64,000 bases of DNA, from positions 74,476,300 through 74,540,299 of the forward strand of contig CM049314.1 in assembly GCA_026874595.1 (NCBI GenBank), read 5' to 3'. The notes beneath the pieces were generated by a model that saw only the letters and a list, made by a program, of their open reading frames with translations, was not told the origin of the DNA and did not search any database. The position numbers and the translations under genes were made by a program. This document shows, one piece after another, positions 43,018-54,089 of the stretch. How positions within the stretch are numbered: the first letter of the stretch is position 1; every line of letters starts with the position of its first letter. Origin of the DNA: Sipunculus nudus. Lineage: Eukaryota; Annelida; Sipuncula; Golfingiida; Sipunculidae.

Positions 43018-44468
43018 TAGATGTCAGCATTTTGTTCTCTCTCCGAGCTTGGACGTTAAACAGACCTATCGTGGCTCACGTCAGGATGCCAAGTCAAGTC
43101 GCAAACACTTAAGCTGGGGTGCACACCATCTGACTTTTGAGGCAGTCAGGTGCGACACCGTTTCTTCGTGATACTGAGCGTAGTCTTCCAATACTAATAG
43201 TCTGTGTTAACGCTGTACGCTGTATCCTGCCAAACCCAGGCTAAACAGTGCGAACTGTTTGTGTGACAGCTTGCCGCTGTTTCGTTTCAAACTGTACGCC
43301 AAATGGTCTCCGACTGGCGCAATTATAAGGGGTCTATTTAAAAAAAAACTAAAGGGGATTGAATGATTGATAGATTTTGGTAAACCAGTATACATAAGTA
43401 AAATATAAAAACATGCATCCCAATATGCACCTATGATAGCACTAAAAAGGTGACTTAAAACTTATTTTCATAGTGGTCCTATGTATCCAGTCAAGATATT
43501 GGGCAGGAAATATAATAACAGGTATTGATATATGAATATAATAACACAAAAAAAAGAATATAGTATTACTAACAAATATCCTTCATCTATATCACCGTAG
43601 CAATAAGAAAAACATCACAATTCTACTAATGCTTTGAAAGTGCATTTGTAAGAAGATATTTATTTTTAAAATTCTCTATCTATATCACAGCAATATACTA
43701 ACAAATAAAACAGTAATAAATAAAATGTCTTTATACAGTTGGCCTAAAGATACACCAACCCTTTTACTAGATACTACAGAGTCATATACTGTCATATTTT
43801 TCTTTTATTATCCATATTTGTCTCGACTTATTGATCATTGGGCCAATTTGTTTTTGTTTGTTTTTTTTTTGTCTTTCTATCATTTACTCTACAATGAGCT
43901 GCCACTAAATTACCTAGTGTACTGTTTGCAATTGGATGAAAAAAAATCGACATTTAGCACTGATTCACATTATTATGAGTACTAATGAAAATAGAATAGT
44001 TTATTTTTATTTCCAAATTATTCTTTTCTCTTGCTATTATGAAGGTCAACTGCATTGTTGACTGCTTAAAGCAACACTTTTTCGAGCTGTAATGAAAGTC
44101 AACTGCAAGGTGGACTGATCATAGCAGCAATTGTCCTTGCTATTATGAAAGTCAACTTCATGGTTAACTGGCAATAACGGCAAATTATTTGTTGTCCATA
44201 GGTCTATACACATATTCAAAATGGTATACTTATTGTGTGTCATCAGTATCTTTGGGATACAACCTGATGCAAAATATGAGGAATTGTCTACTCATATGCC
44301 ACAGGCAGGCCAAAAATAGACCATATCTTATTTGTAATAGAAGCTCATTCTTGCTAATGCACTGGACGTGGCTATACAGTATATGAAGATTTAGATTCTG
44401 CTGACATAGCTGATACTATGCTAACTGGAACCGCGTTCAAGAGAATAATACTATAAAATCAATACAAA
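43018..44468 (+). other. Possible 5' region of the fragmented Gypsy element
   Basis: Sequence changes abruptly at 43,018 to TGTCAGCATTTTGTTCTCTC, which starts with TGT as LTRs often do, followed by some 300 bp of GC-balanced sequence. No matching second LTR is visible, so this is conjecture. A 53-bp tandem lies at 44,041-44,190. Confidence 0.3.
44041..44190 (+). repeat. Three-unit 53-bp tandem with AGTCAAC/GTTGACT arms
   Basis: GTCAAC starts at 44,045, 44,098 and 44,151 (exact 53-bp spacing). Each unit has ATGAAAGTCAACTGCAnGGT, then TnGACTG, a short imperfect hairpin. Confidence 0.85.
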
Positions 44469-44990
44469 ATGCTGACTCTTCCTGTTTGGCTGAGAAAACC
44501 ACCCTTTGTATGTAGAAACCACTTAGACAGCATAGATTTTTCTAGCATTCATGAAAGCGGTGTTGATATTGTGCACCAGTTACTTAATAGACTTCCTTTC
44601 ATGACTGATGCTGAAGTCAATCAATTGACAGCTGAATTAAAAACTAATAGAAGTGAAAAAATCCAGCTACCTACTAGCTATAATGTAGCAGGTTTTAAAT
44701 TGTCGACCTTTCCTTGGAATCATGTCAAAACAGATAGTTATGAACAGTGGCGCTTACAGGTTAAACCACTGATAAACAATGCCTACATACCTGAACCTCA
44801 AATCATTACTGCCATCAACCAAATTGAAAAAGGCACAGCAGCCAGTGTGCTTTTTCTCCCCGTGCCTAATGGCTCAAGTCCTTCAGGTGTGAGGAAAATT
44901 TGACAACACTTTGGTAATGTTCTACCTTGAGATCTTCTCACACACAACTTTCATTCAAGTAAACAAGAACCTAAAGAAAACATCACATGG
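44469..44990 (+). pseudogene. Gypsy gag, N-terminal/capsid part (fragment 1)
   Basis: The 144-codon frame contains FKLSTFPWNHVKTDSYEQW and AINQIEKGTAASVLFLPV. This matches the gag order of a Tyr/Trp-containing helix followed by an alanine-rich helix ending in L-x-L. After a frameshift near 44,900, capsid-like sequence (LEIFSHTTFIQVNKN) runs to about 44,990. A CTAGGGACCC head interrupts it at 45,005. Confidence 0.75.
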
Positions 44991-45004
44991 AGTTGTAGTC
45001 AATA

Positions 45005-45590
45005 CTAGGGACCCATGGGTCTCGACGCTCAGCTAAATTTGTCTTTAAGGATAGGTTTATGAGGGTTTTTTTTCAAAATATGGTTCCTGTGATCAATTTA
45101 GAGCCAACCTGTCTACGCAAACTGGAGTTTTTATCCATAAACTAATTTATTTATGGATAGGCCCTGTGAGGTTGACCTTTGACCTAATAACCCGAAAATC
45201 AAAATCAAAAGGAACCTTCGCCTATTGGCAGGTGCGCCACGTGGAAGACGGAAGGTTTGGGATGACTAGTTTGGCTTAAAATGCATCCACATTTGTTTTA
45301 AAGAAGTTGGTCCTGTGACCTTGACCACTGACCTCATGACCCCAAAAGCAAAGGCGTTCTTGTCTTAGAGGTGGTCCATTATTATGTCAAGTTTGACGAG
45401 TTATTACCAGTAAACAAATTTTAAAGTCAAACAGAAAGACAAACAGACGGACGGACAGGGTGATTAATATGTGGCATCAACTTATTCAAGCGGGGTCCTA
45501 GTAAACAACACAAAGTTTCAGGACACAGATGAAACCATAGTTGCAAATCTGATTATATCAATATAATTTGGCAAGCTCAAAATAAAGGAA
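45005..45590 (+). mobile_element. CTAGGGACCC-headed module C element, copy 2 (inside Gypsy gag)
   Basis: The head CTAGGGACCCATGGGTCTCG, then ACGCTCAGCT, precedes module C units (TGACCTTTGACCT at 45,173-45,185), GACAAACAGACGGACGGAC and the ending ACAGATGAAACCATAGTTGC. As in copy 1, another CAAG head follows. Confidence 0.7.
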
Positions 45591-46832
45591 CAAGTGACCC
45601 ATGGGTCATGACGCTCAGCCGACTGACATGTTGACAATATGACCTTGCACAGACAACAAATTACGATAATGTAGGTGGCATCATTGTTCATGTATATTAG
45701 CTTAAGTTCATCAAGACCCATAAGCACAACAAATTTGATGACAATCCAACTAGCCTTTCCTGAGGAATCTGGCAATTTGTGTGTATTTTGCATTATTTCT
45801 AGGGTGCTCAAATATACCCCAAAACATATAGGTCACAATGACCGAATTTCAGGTTTCTGGGGAGAACTTTTGAGGAACTCTCAGTATATCTAGTTAGAAG
45901 ATTCTGGTTATTCAAGTTATTCTGGGGGGTACTTCTGAGCAGCATAGCTCGGACAATATGGATGACAGATACCAACTGTTAGCTTTCCCAGGAGACTTTT
46001 CATGGGCCTCCGAGCATGTCAAGAAGACGATTCTAGATCCAGTGGTTACGATTTGTGCCCTGTTAACAGATGACCGCATTTTTTAAAGTCTAAAAATAGA
46101 AAAAAAATCGTAAAAAAAATCGAAAAAATGTAGTTGGCGCCACCTGTCTGAAGAAATTGATGAAACACTCCATGATCAATATCCATGCAAAGAATCGTGG
46201 TGATAAAAGCATTAGCTGTTCAGATACTTGAGCTTTTGTATCAACTTTTTTATTATTCTATGGGGTACTTCGGAGCCCCATAGCTTACAGAATATGGGTA
46301 ACAGAGACCTAATTCCAGGTTTCCAAGAAGACTTTTCATTGACCTCTCTGGATGTAAAGTTAGAAGATTCCAGGTCCAGCGGTTCAATTTGTGCCCTGTT
46401 AACAGATGACCGCATCTTTTAAGGTCTCCAAAAATAGTGAAAAAAATCGTAAAAAAATTGAAAAAAATGTAGTTGGCGCCACCAGTCTGCAGAAATTGAT
46501 GAAACCTTCTATGATCAATATCCATGCAAAGAATCATGGTGATCAATGTTAGTTGTTCAGATACTTGAGTTTTTGTATCAATTTTTTCATTATTGGGGGG
46601 GGGGGGGGGGTACTTCGGAGCCCCATAGCTTGAAGAAAATGGGTAACAGAGACATAGTTCCAGGTTTCCAAAGAGAATTTTCATGGACCTCTCTGGATGT
46701 AAAGTGAGAAAACTCCAGGTCCAGTGGTTCTGATTTGTGCCCTGTTAACGGACAGACGGCAGACTGGCCGGACGGCCAACGGACAAAGAGTGATCGCTAT
46801 AGCTCAGATGACTTACAGTCAGCTGAGCTAAA
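45591..46832 (+). mobile_element. CAAG/hairpin element, complete head to tail (1.24 kb)
   Basis: The head CAAGTGACCCATGGGTCATG, then ACGCTCAGCCGA, contains a perfect 14-bp palindrome TGACCCATGGGTCA. Monomers start at about 46,133 and 46,472 (TTGGCGCCACCnGTCTG). One carries a 16-G run at 46,595-46,610. The tail is GGCCGGACGGCC, GGACAAAGAGTGATCGCTAT and the hairpin at 46,801-46,829. The antisense 143-codon frame at 46,253-46,684 is not conserved between monomers. Confidence 0.8.
46801..46829 (+). other. Best-preserved 3' hairpin
   Basis: AGCTCAGATGACT and AGTCAGCTGAGCT form a 13-bp stem with one mismatch around TAC, then AAAA. It serves as the consensus tail. Confidence 0.9.
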
Positions 46833-46892
46833 ATACATAAAAACTTGAAAAAATGCAGGAACTGATGAGACACTCCATGATGAATATGCCTT

Positions 46893-47290
46893 CAAAGTTT
46901 CGGAATGGATTAGCTGTTAAAGAAATTCAAGATGCATTTCGCCATCGTTATAATAATGAAGAAGAGTTTGATGAATTCTTTGTGGATTGTAGAGCATTAT
47001 AATACCTCGAAAGACTTCACAAACTAACCAAGTGTCTTTCCAGTCAGGAAAGGCTGACAACTCCTCCCTTAACAAATTGTTAAGTCGTCTTGATTCTCTA
47101 GAAGAAAAATTTATTAGTACGATTGGGAAATTATGAGCCAGATTGACATGTGAAATAGAAAGTCTCCGATTCACAGAAAACTGGTTCCAACCCTATAATT
47201 AGATTTCCGCGGAATTGTATTGTATCAGTTGCAAGCGTAACACCCATAATATAAACCAATGTCATAATCAAAGAGACAAAAGAGGCCAGT
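46893..47290 (+). pseudogene. Gypsy gag, C-terminal part with CCHC zinc knuckle (fragment 2)
   Basis: GLAVKEIQDAFRHRYNNEEE, then FDEFFVDCRAL, continues a gag capsid. After a frameshift comes a Ser/Asn linker with a coiled SSLNKLLSRLDSLEEKFIS. CISCKRNTHNINQC at 47,221-47,262 has exact C-x2-C-x4-H-x4-C spacing of a retroviral-type zinc knuckle. A CAAG head interrupts at 47,299. Confidence 0.82.
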
Positions 47291-47298
47291 TACTACAA

Positions 47299-48535
47299 CA
47301 AGTGACCTATAGGTCTTGACGCTCAGCTGATTGACCAGTAGGTATTTGCAATAGTGTGATACTAGATGGATTTTTGATGGACCTCCCAGGAGGTTAAGTT
47401 AGAAGCTTCTTGCTCCCGCGGTTATGATTTATGCCCTGTTAACGAATGCCCGCTTTTTTGAAGGTCTCAAAAATAAGGGGGATATGCGTAAACATTCAAA
47501 AAATAATACAGATGGCGCCACCATTCTGCAGGAACTGTAAAACACTCCATGATCAAAAATATACATATAATATAAAATATAAACATACATATATTCTGCA
47601 TATACATACAAGGCAAACAAAGCCTGATTTCCAATTCTGCTGAGGAATGAAAAAAATGAACAAATGTTTGTATTATATTCTTAATTTTTTTATCACATTT
47701 TTTATTTAAAGTTTATATTTCTATAAATTTCCAAAAAAACATATAAATCTGAATATAAAAGGTGATTTATAATTCCTAATTGTATCATCATAAATCTCAA
47801 TCTTGTCAGTTAACTCCACATCATGCATACAAATGCATATTAATTTTTACCACAAAAATATTTCTTTTTAATTTGCAAAACAATAAATATCTAAATATAA
47901 TACTTGATTCACAATTCACAATTTAAATTATGCCTTTATTTATCCATAATTTGCTTCATATTTTATGAATATATGCATACTGATGGGTTTAATTTTATTT
48001 TAATTTGTTAAAATCATTGAAAAGAAAATGGATTTCTTCAAAAAAGCTACATTAACAGGGCATCTTCTGATAAATCCTTGAATTACTTTTTAAGGAATGT
48101 TTTATATATGTGGAAACAGCATTACAATTTAGGAAATACGATGCACACAATATCAATTATTCAGTGGGTAGGGTTGGCGGGGGGGGGGGGGCTGAAATGA
48201 GAATAACAGTTCACCTTTCACAGCAGGGGATCTCCCACAGTAAATATTAAGAAAAACGGACAAGTGGTTTTAATATTAGGCAGTTGAAGTATGATAATAG
48301 GTTTGTAAATGAAATTTGAGATTTTTCCTCAACTTCTCAAAGGCACGAAGTCGCAGTGACCCATTTTTCGGTTTGGTAGGAGATCTTGCGGACATCTAAC
48401 AGTATGCCTAATTTCGGATTCGTAGGACAAGGTTTCAAAACAAGCCAGTCTAACGGACGGACGGACGGACGAACGGAAGACGGACAATGGACCACGACCA
48501 TAGCTCAATTGACTTATAATAAGCTGAGGTAAAAA
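47299..48535 (+). mobile_element. CAAG/hairpin element with hybrid interior, inserted in Gypsy
   Basis: The head CAAGTGACCTATAGGTCTTG, then ACGCTCAGCTGA, is followed by a part-monomer (GATGGCGCCACCATTCTGCA at about 47,513). A/T-rich sequence (47,560-48,170), a G-run, then the family A 3' half (48,245-48,440) and tail (GGACGGACGGACGAACGG, hairpin 48,502-48,530) follow. It combines parts seen in two other element types. Confidence 0.7.
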
Positions 48536-48544
48536 TAGGCCCTA

Positions 48545-50905
48545 CCTGCCCTTATGTTCACAACACCCACAAACCAACAAAAAGTCACTAATCCTAGATC
48601 GACCAAAACTCCTCTCATAAAAAATGAAATTATCAAAATGGAGCCAGATAGGAAATCTTGTCCAAGACTATTTGCTACCGGGTCACAGGTATGTACTGTA
48701 GCTCACTGGTCTGCTGGACAAAATCTGGCTTTCGAAGATCTATCGGTAATTGATGAACTGGTGGCTCTTAAACAGGTGAGTAGACAACCAATTGGGTACT
48801 GTGGAATAATTCAAGTACACTTAACATTCCCATCCTTATTTAATAGGACTTTTTCGTTCCCGGTCTTGGTAATAAAGGACACCGAATTTAACAGCGATGT
48901 GCATTTTCTACTAGAGACCAATGCCGTCGCTACCTTATTGCATACTCTTAAATGTGAGATGAGGAGACAACTTTATCCAGCAATAACAGGTATCTACACC
49001 GTGACAACTTGCATTTAATTCACTGTATTTTAGTCAGAGTGCCTTTAACCACTTTAAGCGAGCGTACGGACCTAAGCAAACAACTGTCTCTTCTCGTTGT
49101 AAAGTCACTGTAAATGCTTTCACAAGGGCAAGTCCAAATGGCAGAAAAGGATTCAGCCAAGACTGACTTTACCGTTGGCTCCTTGGGTTTTATGAGATTA
49201 AAACCATTCCTTTCAGATTAATAAACGCTTCCGCAACCTTCCAACGGTTGATGCAAAGTGTAATAGGGAGTTTACATTTTAAAGAACGCCTGCTATACTT
49301 AGACAACATTATTGTGTTTTCTCGTTCACGACTTGTACGGCTAGATTCTGCTTTCGAAGGCTGATCTGATGCTGGTCTTAAACTGAAACCATCAGGTGCT
49401 GCTTTGTGCAGAATGAGATCAAATATCTTAGGCATGGAGTGTCTAAAGATAGTATTAAGACAGATCTTGCAAAAACTGAGGTCCTGCGCCAATGGCCAAG
49501 ACCCAATTCTATTCAAGACGCGAGAGGATTACTTGGCTTTACCGGGTTTCTTCGTTGGTTTGTACCAGATTTTGCTAGAATAGCCAAACCCCATCAATCT
49601 CTAATGAGAGGACCCAAAAATTAAAGAAGTCTGAAAAAATCAGTTAAACATCCCACAGTCCTACTTTCGTTTGGACAGATCAGCATGATCAAGCGTTTTA
49701 AAACTTATTAACATGTTGTGCTCATCTGAAGTTTTGGCATTTGTGGATTTCTCCAAACCGTTCATACTCCATACGGATGCCAGCTTTGATGGCATCGCCG
49801 GTTTCTTGTACCACGAGCAAGAAGGACAAAAGGGCCTGAAAGCATTCGCCGGCTCGAGCTAATCGCCTTCTGAATCTCGCTATCCAATATATAAACTGGA
49901 ATTTTTGGCTTTATAATGGTATGTAATCCGACAAATTCAAGGATAACTTTCACGGCTCAAAATTTATAGTCTTCCCTCACAATAACCCTCTGACATATAT
50001 TAGGACAAGTAGAAAAGCTGGATGCAACTAGAAAACACTGGGTAGCAGACCTGGCCAACTATAACTTCAATATTCAGTACCGGGATGGAAAGCATAACAT
50101 CGACGCAGATGCCCTGTCCCGTATATCTACAGCAAAGAACGATCAGGAAAGAGGTGACAAAACCATACCTGGAATCGTTATTAAAGCTTTATGTGAAGCA
50201 GGTTTGTCTTCCCATGACTTTGCGTCTGGTTCGTCATTTAAACCTCTCAAACTCCACAGTCAAGATGTTGCAACTGCCCAATTATAAGATTCCGCCTTAC
50301 CTTTTATCTTTCATTTAGGAGACCACTGTCGGATTCAAACATAAAACTTGAATACTTAACAACTAACTTTGTTCAAAAAGCTGAAATCTTTAACATGTAA
50401 AGATAACCTACTTTTCCGTAAAAGAATAAACAATGAGGAGGACACCTATTAGTAAGTGGTGCCAACTGGCCTCGGACCATTGGCTCTTTCAGAGTCCACA
50501 ATGACGTAGAACATCTTGGTCCAGATAGTAGTATCACTTTAGCTCGAAAAAGATTCTTTTGGCCAAATGTTACAAAAGATATCAGAGAATATGTAAAGAA
50601 TTGTCCTTGTTGTGTAAGACAGAAAACACCACCTGATACGGCATCATTGGTTTCTATTACATCATCAGAGCTGATGAGTTTACTATGCATAGACTTTCCC
50701 AGTCTCAAACCCATAAAGAGAGGTAGCGAGCATATTTTGGTTAAGACAAATGACTATAATAGATATGCCCTGGCCCTTCTTTGCAAAATAATCTAAGCTA
50801 CACCAACAGCTTAATTGCTATATGATAACTTCGTCAACATTATGGGTTCCCTGTGAAAATTCACAGTAATCAAGGAACACAATTCGAGACTCGGACTAGA
50901 AAATT
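48545..50905 (+). pseudogene. Gypsy pol: pre-RT, RT, RNase H and integrase N-terminus (fragment 3)
   Basis: The 154-codon frame 48,554-49,018 contains FPVLVIKDTEFNSDVHFLL, a pre-RT/protease-region signature. RT remains as IPFRLINASATFQRLMQ near 49,200 and YLDN at about 49,296-49,307, where YxDD has become YxDN. RNase H appears as FILHTDASFDGIAGF (about 49,760-49,800) and a DADALSR-type end near 50,105. The integrase zinc site is HNDVEH...CPCC (50,497-50,613; H-x4-H, C-x2-C). The core Asp loop reads IHSNQGTQFE (Asp changed to Asn) near 50,860-50,895. Many frameshifts and stops; inactive. Confidence 0.85.
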
Positions 50906-50911
50906 TCAAGA

Positions 50912-51995
50912 CAAGCGACAACGTGTATAACTGAAATCAGAGTGAGACTGGTGAAGTGAGGCATGAATTAAAAGGCAAGAGGAAATTGAGTGAGGTGTGT
51001 TGCATATTTGCATGGATGTCTGCAGCCGAAATGTGTTTGTAGGTGGCGCCACCTGCCACTAAATCCAGAAAGCTATCCAAGTTTTATCCATATGAAAAAT
51101 TTTAGGCAGATAAGTCAATTCACTGCTTGTATATATGTGATTTTATCCCACAGCTGACAAAGAGAAAGAAACTGTGCGAAATTGGTCGCAGGTGGCGCCA
51201 CCAATTTTGTGTATGATAAAGAGCTATTTGTGATCTATACACAGGCAAAATTTTGGGGGTATATGTCAAATCAGTCCTTAGATAATAGCATGGATGTCTG
51301 CAGCGTTAACATAAATGTTCATTGGCGCCTTCTGCCACAAAATCGAGAAAGCTATCCAAGATGTATATACATGCAAAATTTTAGGCAGATAATTCAAACC
51401 ACTGCCGAGATAGGTGTGATTTCATCCGACGGCAGACATACAGACGGACGCTGTGCAAAAATGGTTGCAGGTTGCAAAATTTCAGGAGGATACGTCAAAC
51501 CAGTCTTGAGATATAAGCCTGGATAACTGAACGTGAATGTAGGTGGCGCCACCTCTCATAAAAATCAAAAAAGCTATTCAGGATGAATACAAAAGCAAAA
51601 TTTTAGGCAGATATGTAAAACCACTGCAGAGATATGAGTGATTTTATCCCAAGACAGAAACAACAGATGGATGCTGTGCAAAAATTGTTGCAGTTGGTGC
51701 CTCCATTTTTTATGTATGCTATAAATGTTTCGAAGGGCTACATTTGTGCAAAATTTTTAGCCTGACTGGTCAAACGAGTCCGAAGATATGTGGGTTTATG
51801 TGTCACAAAAGACGCACAATTGGACACACTGGAGACAGGAAAGGTCAGAGGTCAACGCAAAATATTTTGGCAGCAGTTCACATGTCACCAAATAATGGTG
51901 TGAAGTGTCGGAAAAACCTGTCCAGTGGTCTCAGAGTTCTATTCCGGAAATGAACGCGGCAGCGGCGGCGGGGTCGGTACCCGGTCGAAAACAAG
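50912..51995 (+). mobile_element. Variant-head modular repeat inserted in the integrase
   Basis: The head CAAGCGACAACGTGTATAAC is collinear with 11,572-12,560. GGTGGCGCCACC units at about 51,039, 51,193, 51,323 (degenerate) and 51,543 carry GCAAAATTTTAGGCAGATA and CACTGCnGAGATA blocks. It ends CAGCAGTTCACATGTCACC near 51,895. The remaining 100 bp to the integrase resumption is unassigned. Confidence 0.7.
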
Positions 51996-51999
51996 GTAT

Positions 52000-52180
52000 C
52001 CACAAAACCTCTTTTTGGTGAAAACATTATCAGAAAATTGTGTAAATTCGCTGGTACCGAGAACACCCACACTACTCTTTACCACCCCCAAGAAAACCCT
52101 GTGGAACGATTCAACCGGACTCTACTTAGTGTAGCAAGGCTGTATGCTACTCACAAAGAAGAAAGGCTGACTGTTTATCA
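52000..52180 (+). pseudogene. Gypsy integrase core, C-terminal part (fragment 4)
   Basis: THTTLYHPQENPVERFNRTL (about 52,064-52,123) is the catalytic-Glu motif of Ty3-type integrases. It continues the core left at about 50,900 with the 1.1-kb repeat between them. It fades after 52,180. Confidence 0.85.
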
Positions 52181-52744
52181 CATTTAACTCATCAGACACA
52201 GATAGCTGGACCCTGCAAGCCAGCAGGACAGGTCATTACATAAGTGCTGTGCGGACCTGAACGAAGCACCCCCTTCTGAGCCATTTGGCTAACCTAATGA
52301 CATAAAGCTGTGTATCTAAAAACCAAAAATATATATATATCATCTGAACTAATTGATGAAAACTCATAAAACTTACAGTACTTAATTTGATCTGGTTTAT
52401 GTTTATGTATCTCAAATTTTAAAACCCAGCATTTAAGGACCAATGAGATAAAACAAAAATCCAAATATTTTTCCTGGAAAAAGCATAATCATTTAAAATA
52501 CTGGCAAACAATAAAATCTAGATTTGAAAAGACAGTAGATACTTTAAATATATATAGGATAGCTTGTATGTCAATTGTTTAAAGTTTGGTGTGTATATGA
52601 CATTCCCTTCCCTGTGATCTAAGCTTCTGAATTCATCCCGGAAACACAGGGCCCAGAAGAAAGAACTATAGACTAACAGTTAAGTGGAGCCTGCTACATT
52701 AGCATGCGAGTAACATTAGAATCAGATCAGAAGAAGAAATGATA
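52181..52744. other. Unassigned interval within the Gypsy element
   Basis: A/T-rich non-coding sequence separates the integrase core and C-terminus. It is probably another insertion, but no CAAG head or hairpin is recognisable. Confidence 0.45.
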
Positions 52745-53320
52745 GACCATGTCGGATATTTAACCAACACATATAACTGTACCCGAAATGACGCAACGGG
52801 GTATTCACCCAAATTTTCTTACGTTTGGTCGACACCCACGTCTGCCCATAGATTTAATTTTAAGACATACACAGTCTTCTGATACTACACCTTATCAGAC
52901 GTACGTGGCTAATTCAAAGAATCAACTCTCTTGCTTACGAAACTGAGCAACGTATTGCCACAGCAAATATGCGATGACATAAATCATACGATCGTCGCTA
53001 CCACAATACTGTCATAATGCCTTGGAACAAAGTCCTGGTAAGAAATGTAGATCTTAAAGTAAGGCAGAAAATTGCTAATAGGTGGGAAGAAACAATCTAT
53101 TAAGTCCAGGGACAACCAAGGTAGCTATCCCTGTTTATGTTATTTCTCCAGTTGATGTTAATGAACGTCAGAGGAAACACCAAAGAAATTGGTTACTGCT
53201 TATTAACTGTTAACCACATGATGCAAACCGAAAAGCTGAATATCGCCAAACAAAACCCCGTGAAATTCGCATCCGTGGTCGCCATGTTAGCACCAGTACG
53301 ACTGTAGATTCTTTTGATGA
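52745..53320 (+). pseudogene. Gypsy integrase C-terminal domain (fragment 5)
   Basis: YNCTRNDATGYSPKF (about 52,774-52,818), then a FGRHPRLPID block in another frame (about 52,826-52,856), are the usual TGYSPF/FGRxPRLPID landmarks. A GPY/F-like stretch and a basic tail (KPREIRIRGRHVSTST near 53,260) follow. Sequence passes into repeat monomers near 53,325. No 3' LTR is seen. Confidence 0.82.
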
Positions 53321-53324
53321 GTCC

Positions 53325-53880
53325 TTTTGAGATATGAGCAATTTCACCAAAAAGCTCATGTAGGGATGGACGCCACAGGAAAACGATTGCAGATGGCGGT
53401 ACCAGTCTTAAGTACAAGATGGAGGAGCCCGAGATCTTTGAAAATGAACAATTTTAGGCCAATACTGTAAATCACTCCTCAGAAAATGGCATTAATTCTA
53501 TGAAACGGAAAGGTGAGTGGCGCCAACTGTCGGCTTAACGAGAAAACTTTCCAAGATGGATGAACATGCCCATTCTCAGACATATTACTTGACCCATTCC
53601 TGAAATAATAGTAATTTCATCCAAAGCACATGTAGGGATGGACGCCACAGGAAAACGATTGTAGGCGGCACCACCAGTCTTGGTAATAAGAGGGAGGAGT
53701 CCAAGTTCATGGATAGGCACAATTTCATTCCAATACTTGGCTTAACTTCTGAAAAAAGGCATTCATTTAATTTACAAAAGCAAAGGAAGGTGGCACCACC
53801 TGTCTGGTTTACGAGCAAACTTTTCAGCTGGATGAACATGCCAAGTTTAAGAAATTTCAAATTTCAAAGTCACTACTTGA
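53325..53880 (+). repeat. 135-bp-type monomers
   Basis: Two pairs share GGGATGGACGCCACAGGAAA / ACGATTG, GGnGGCACCACCAGTCTT (53,667) and AGGTGGCACCACCTGTCT (53,788) or degenerate forms (53,395; 53,516). Each is followed by a CATGCC and ACTnCTGAnA skeleton. Confidence 0.7.
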
Positions 53881-54089
53881 AATAACTTTAAATTAAACAG
53901 ACTTGCATTGACCTTTTTTAAATAATACCACGAAAGTACAAAACCACGTTGTTATAGTAGTCAGACCGCAGCACATAGGCATCTTCCAATCCTTGCACTG
54001 TGCCAAAGCAATTTAAAGAGCTGACCTCATCTTGGCTAGTGGCAAACATCCAGGCACTGGAAAATTTTGGCAATCTGGTAAAATGGTAA
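53881..54089. other. Short interval, nothing recognised
   Basis: Non-coding sequence between repeat blocks. Confidence 0.4.

Noticed and set aside
46253-46684. 143-codon antisense frame
   Set aside because: It lies wholly within repeat monomers. The same frame is broken in other monomers, and the peptide simply repeats itself once per monomer.
46801-46829. tRNA-derived SINE head (TAGCTCAGATGAC resembles a tRNA A box)
   Set aside because: No B box follows at the right distance, the segment is at the 3' end of the elements, and it forms a hairpin instead.
51182-51526. 114-codon frame
   Set aside because: It lies in tandem monomers inserted in the Gypsy integrase and is not conserved in the matching array at 11.7-12.4 kb.
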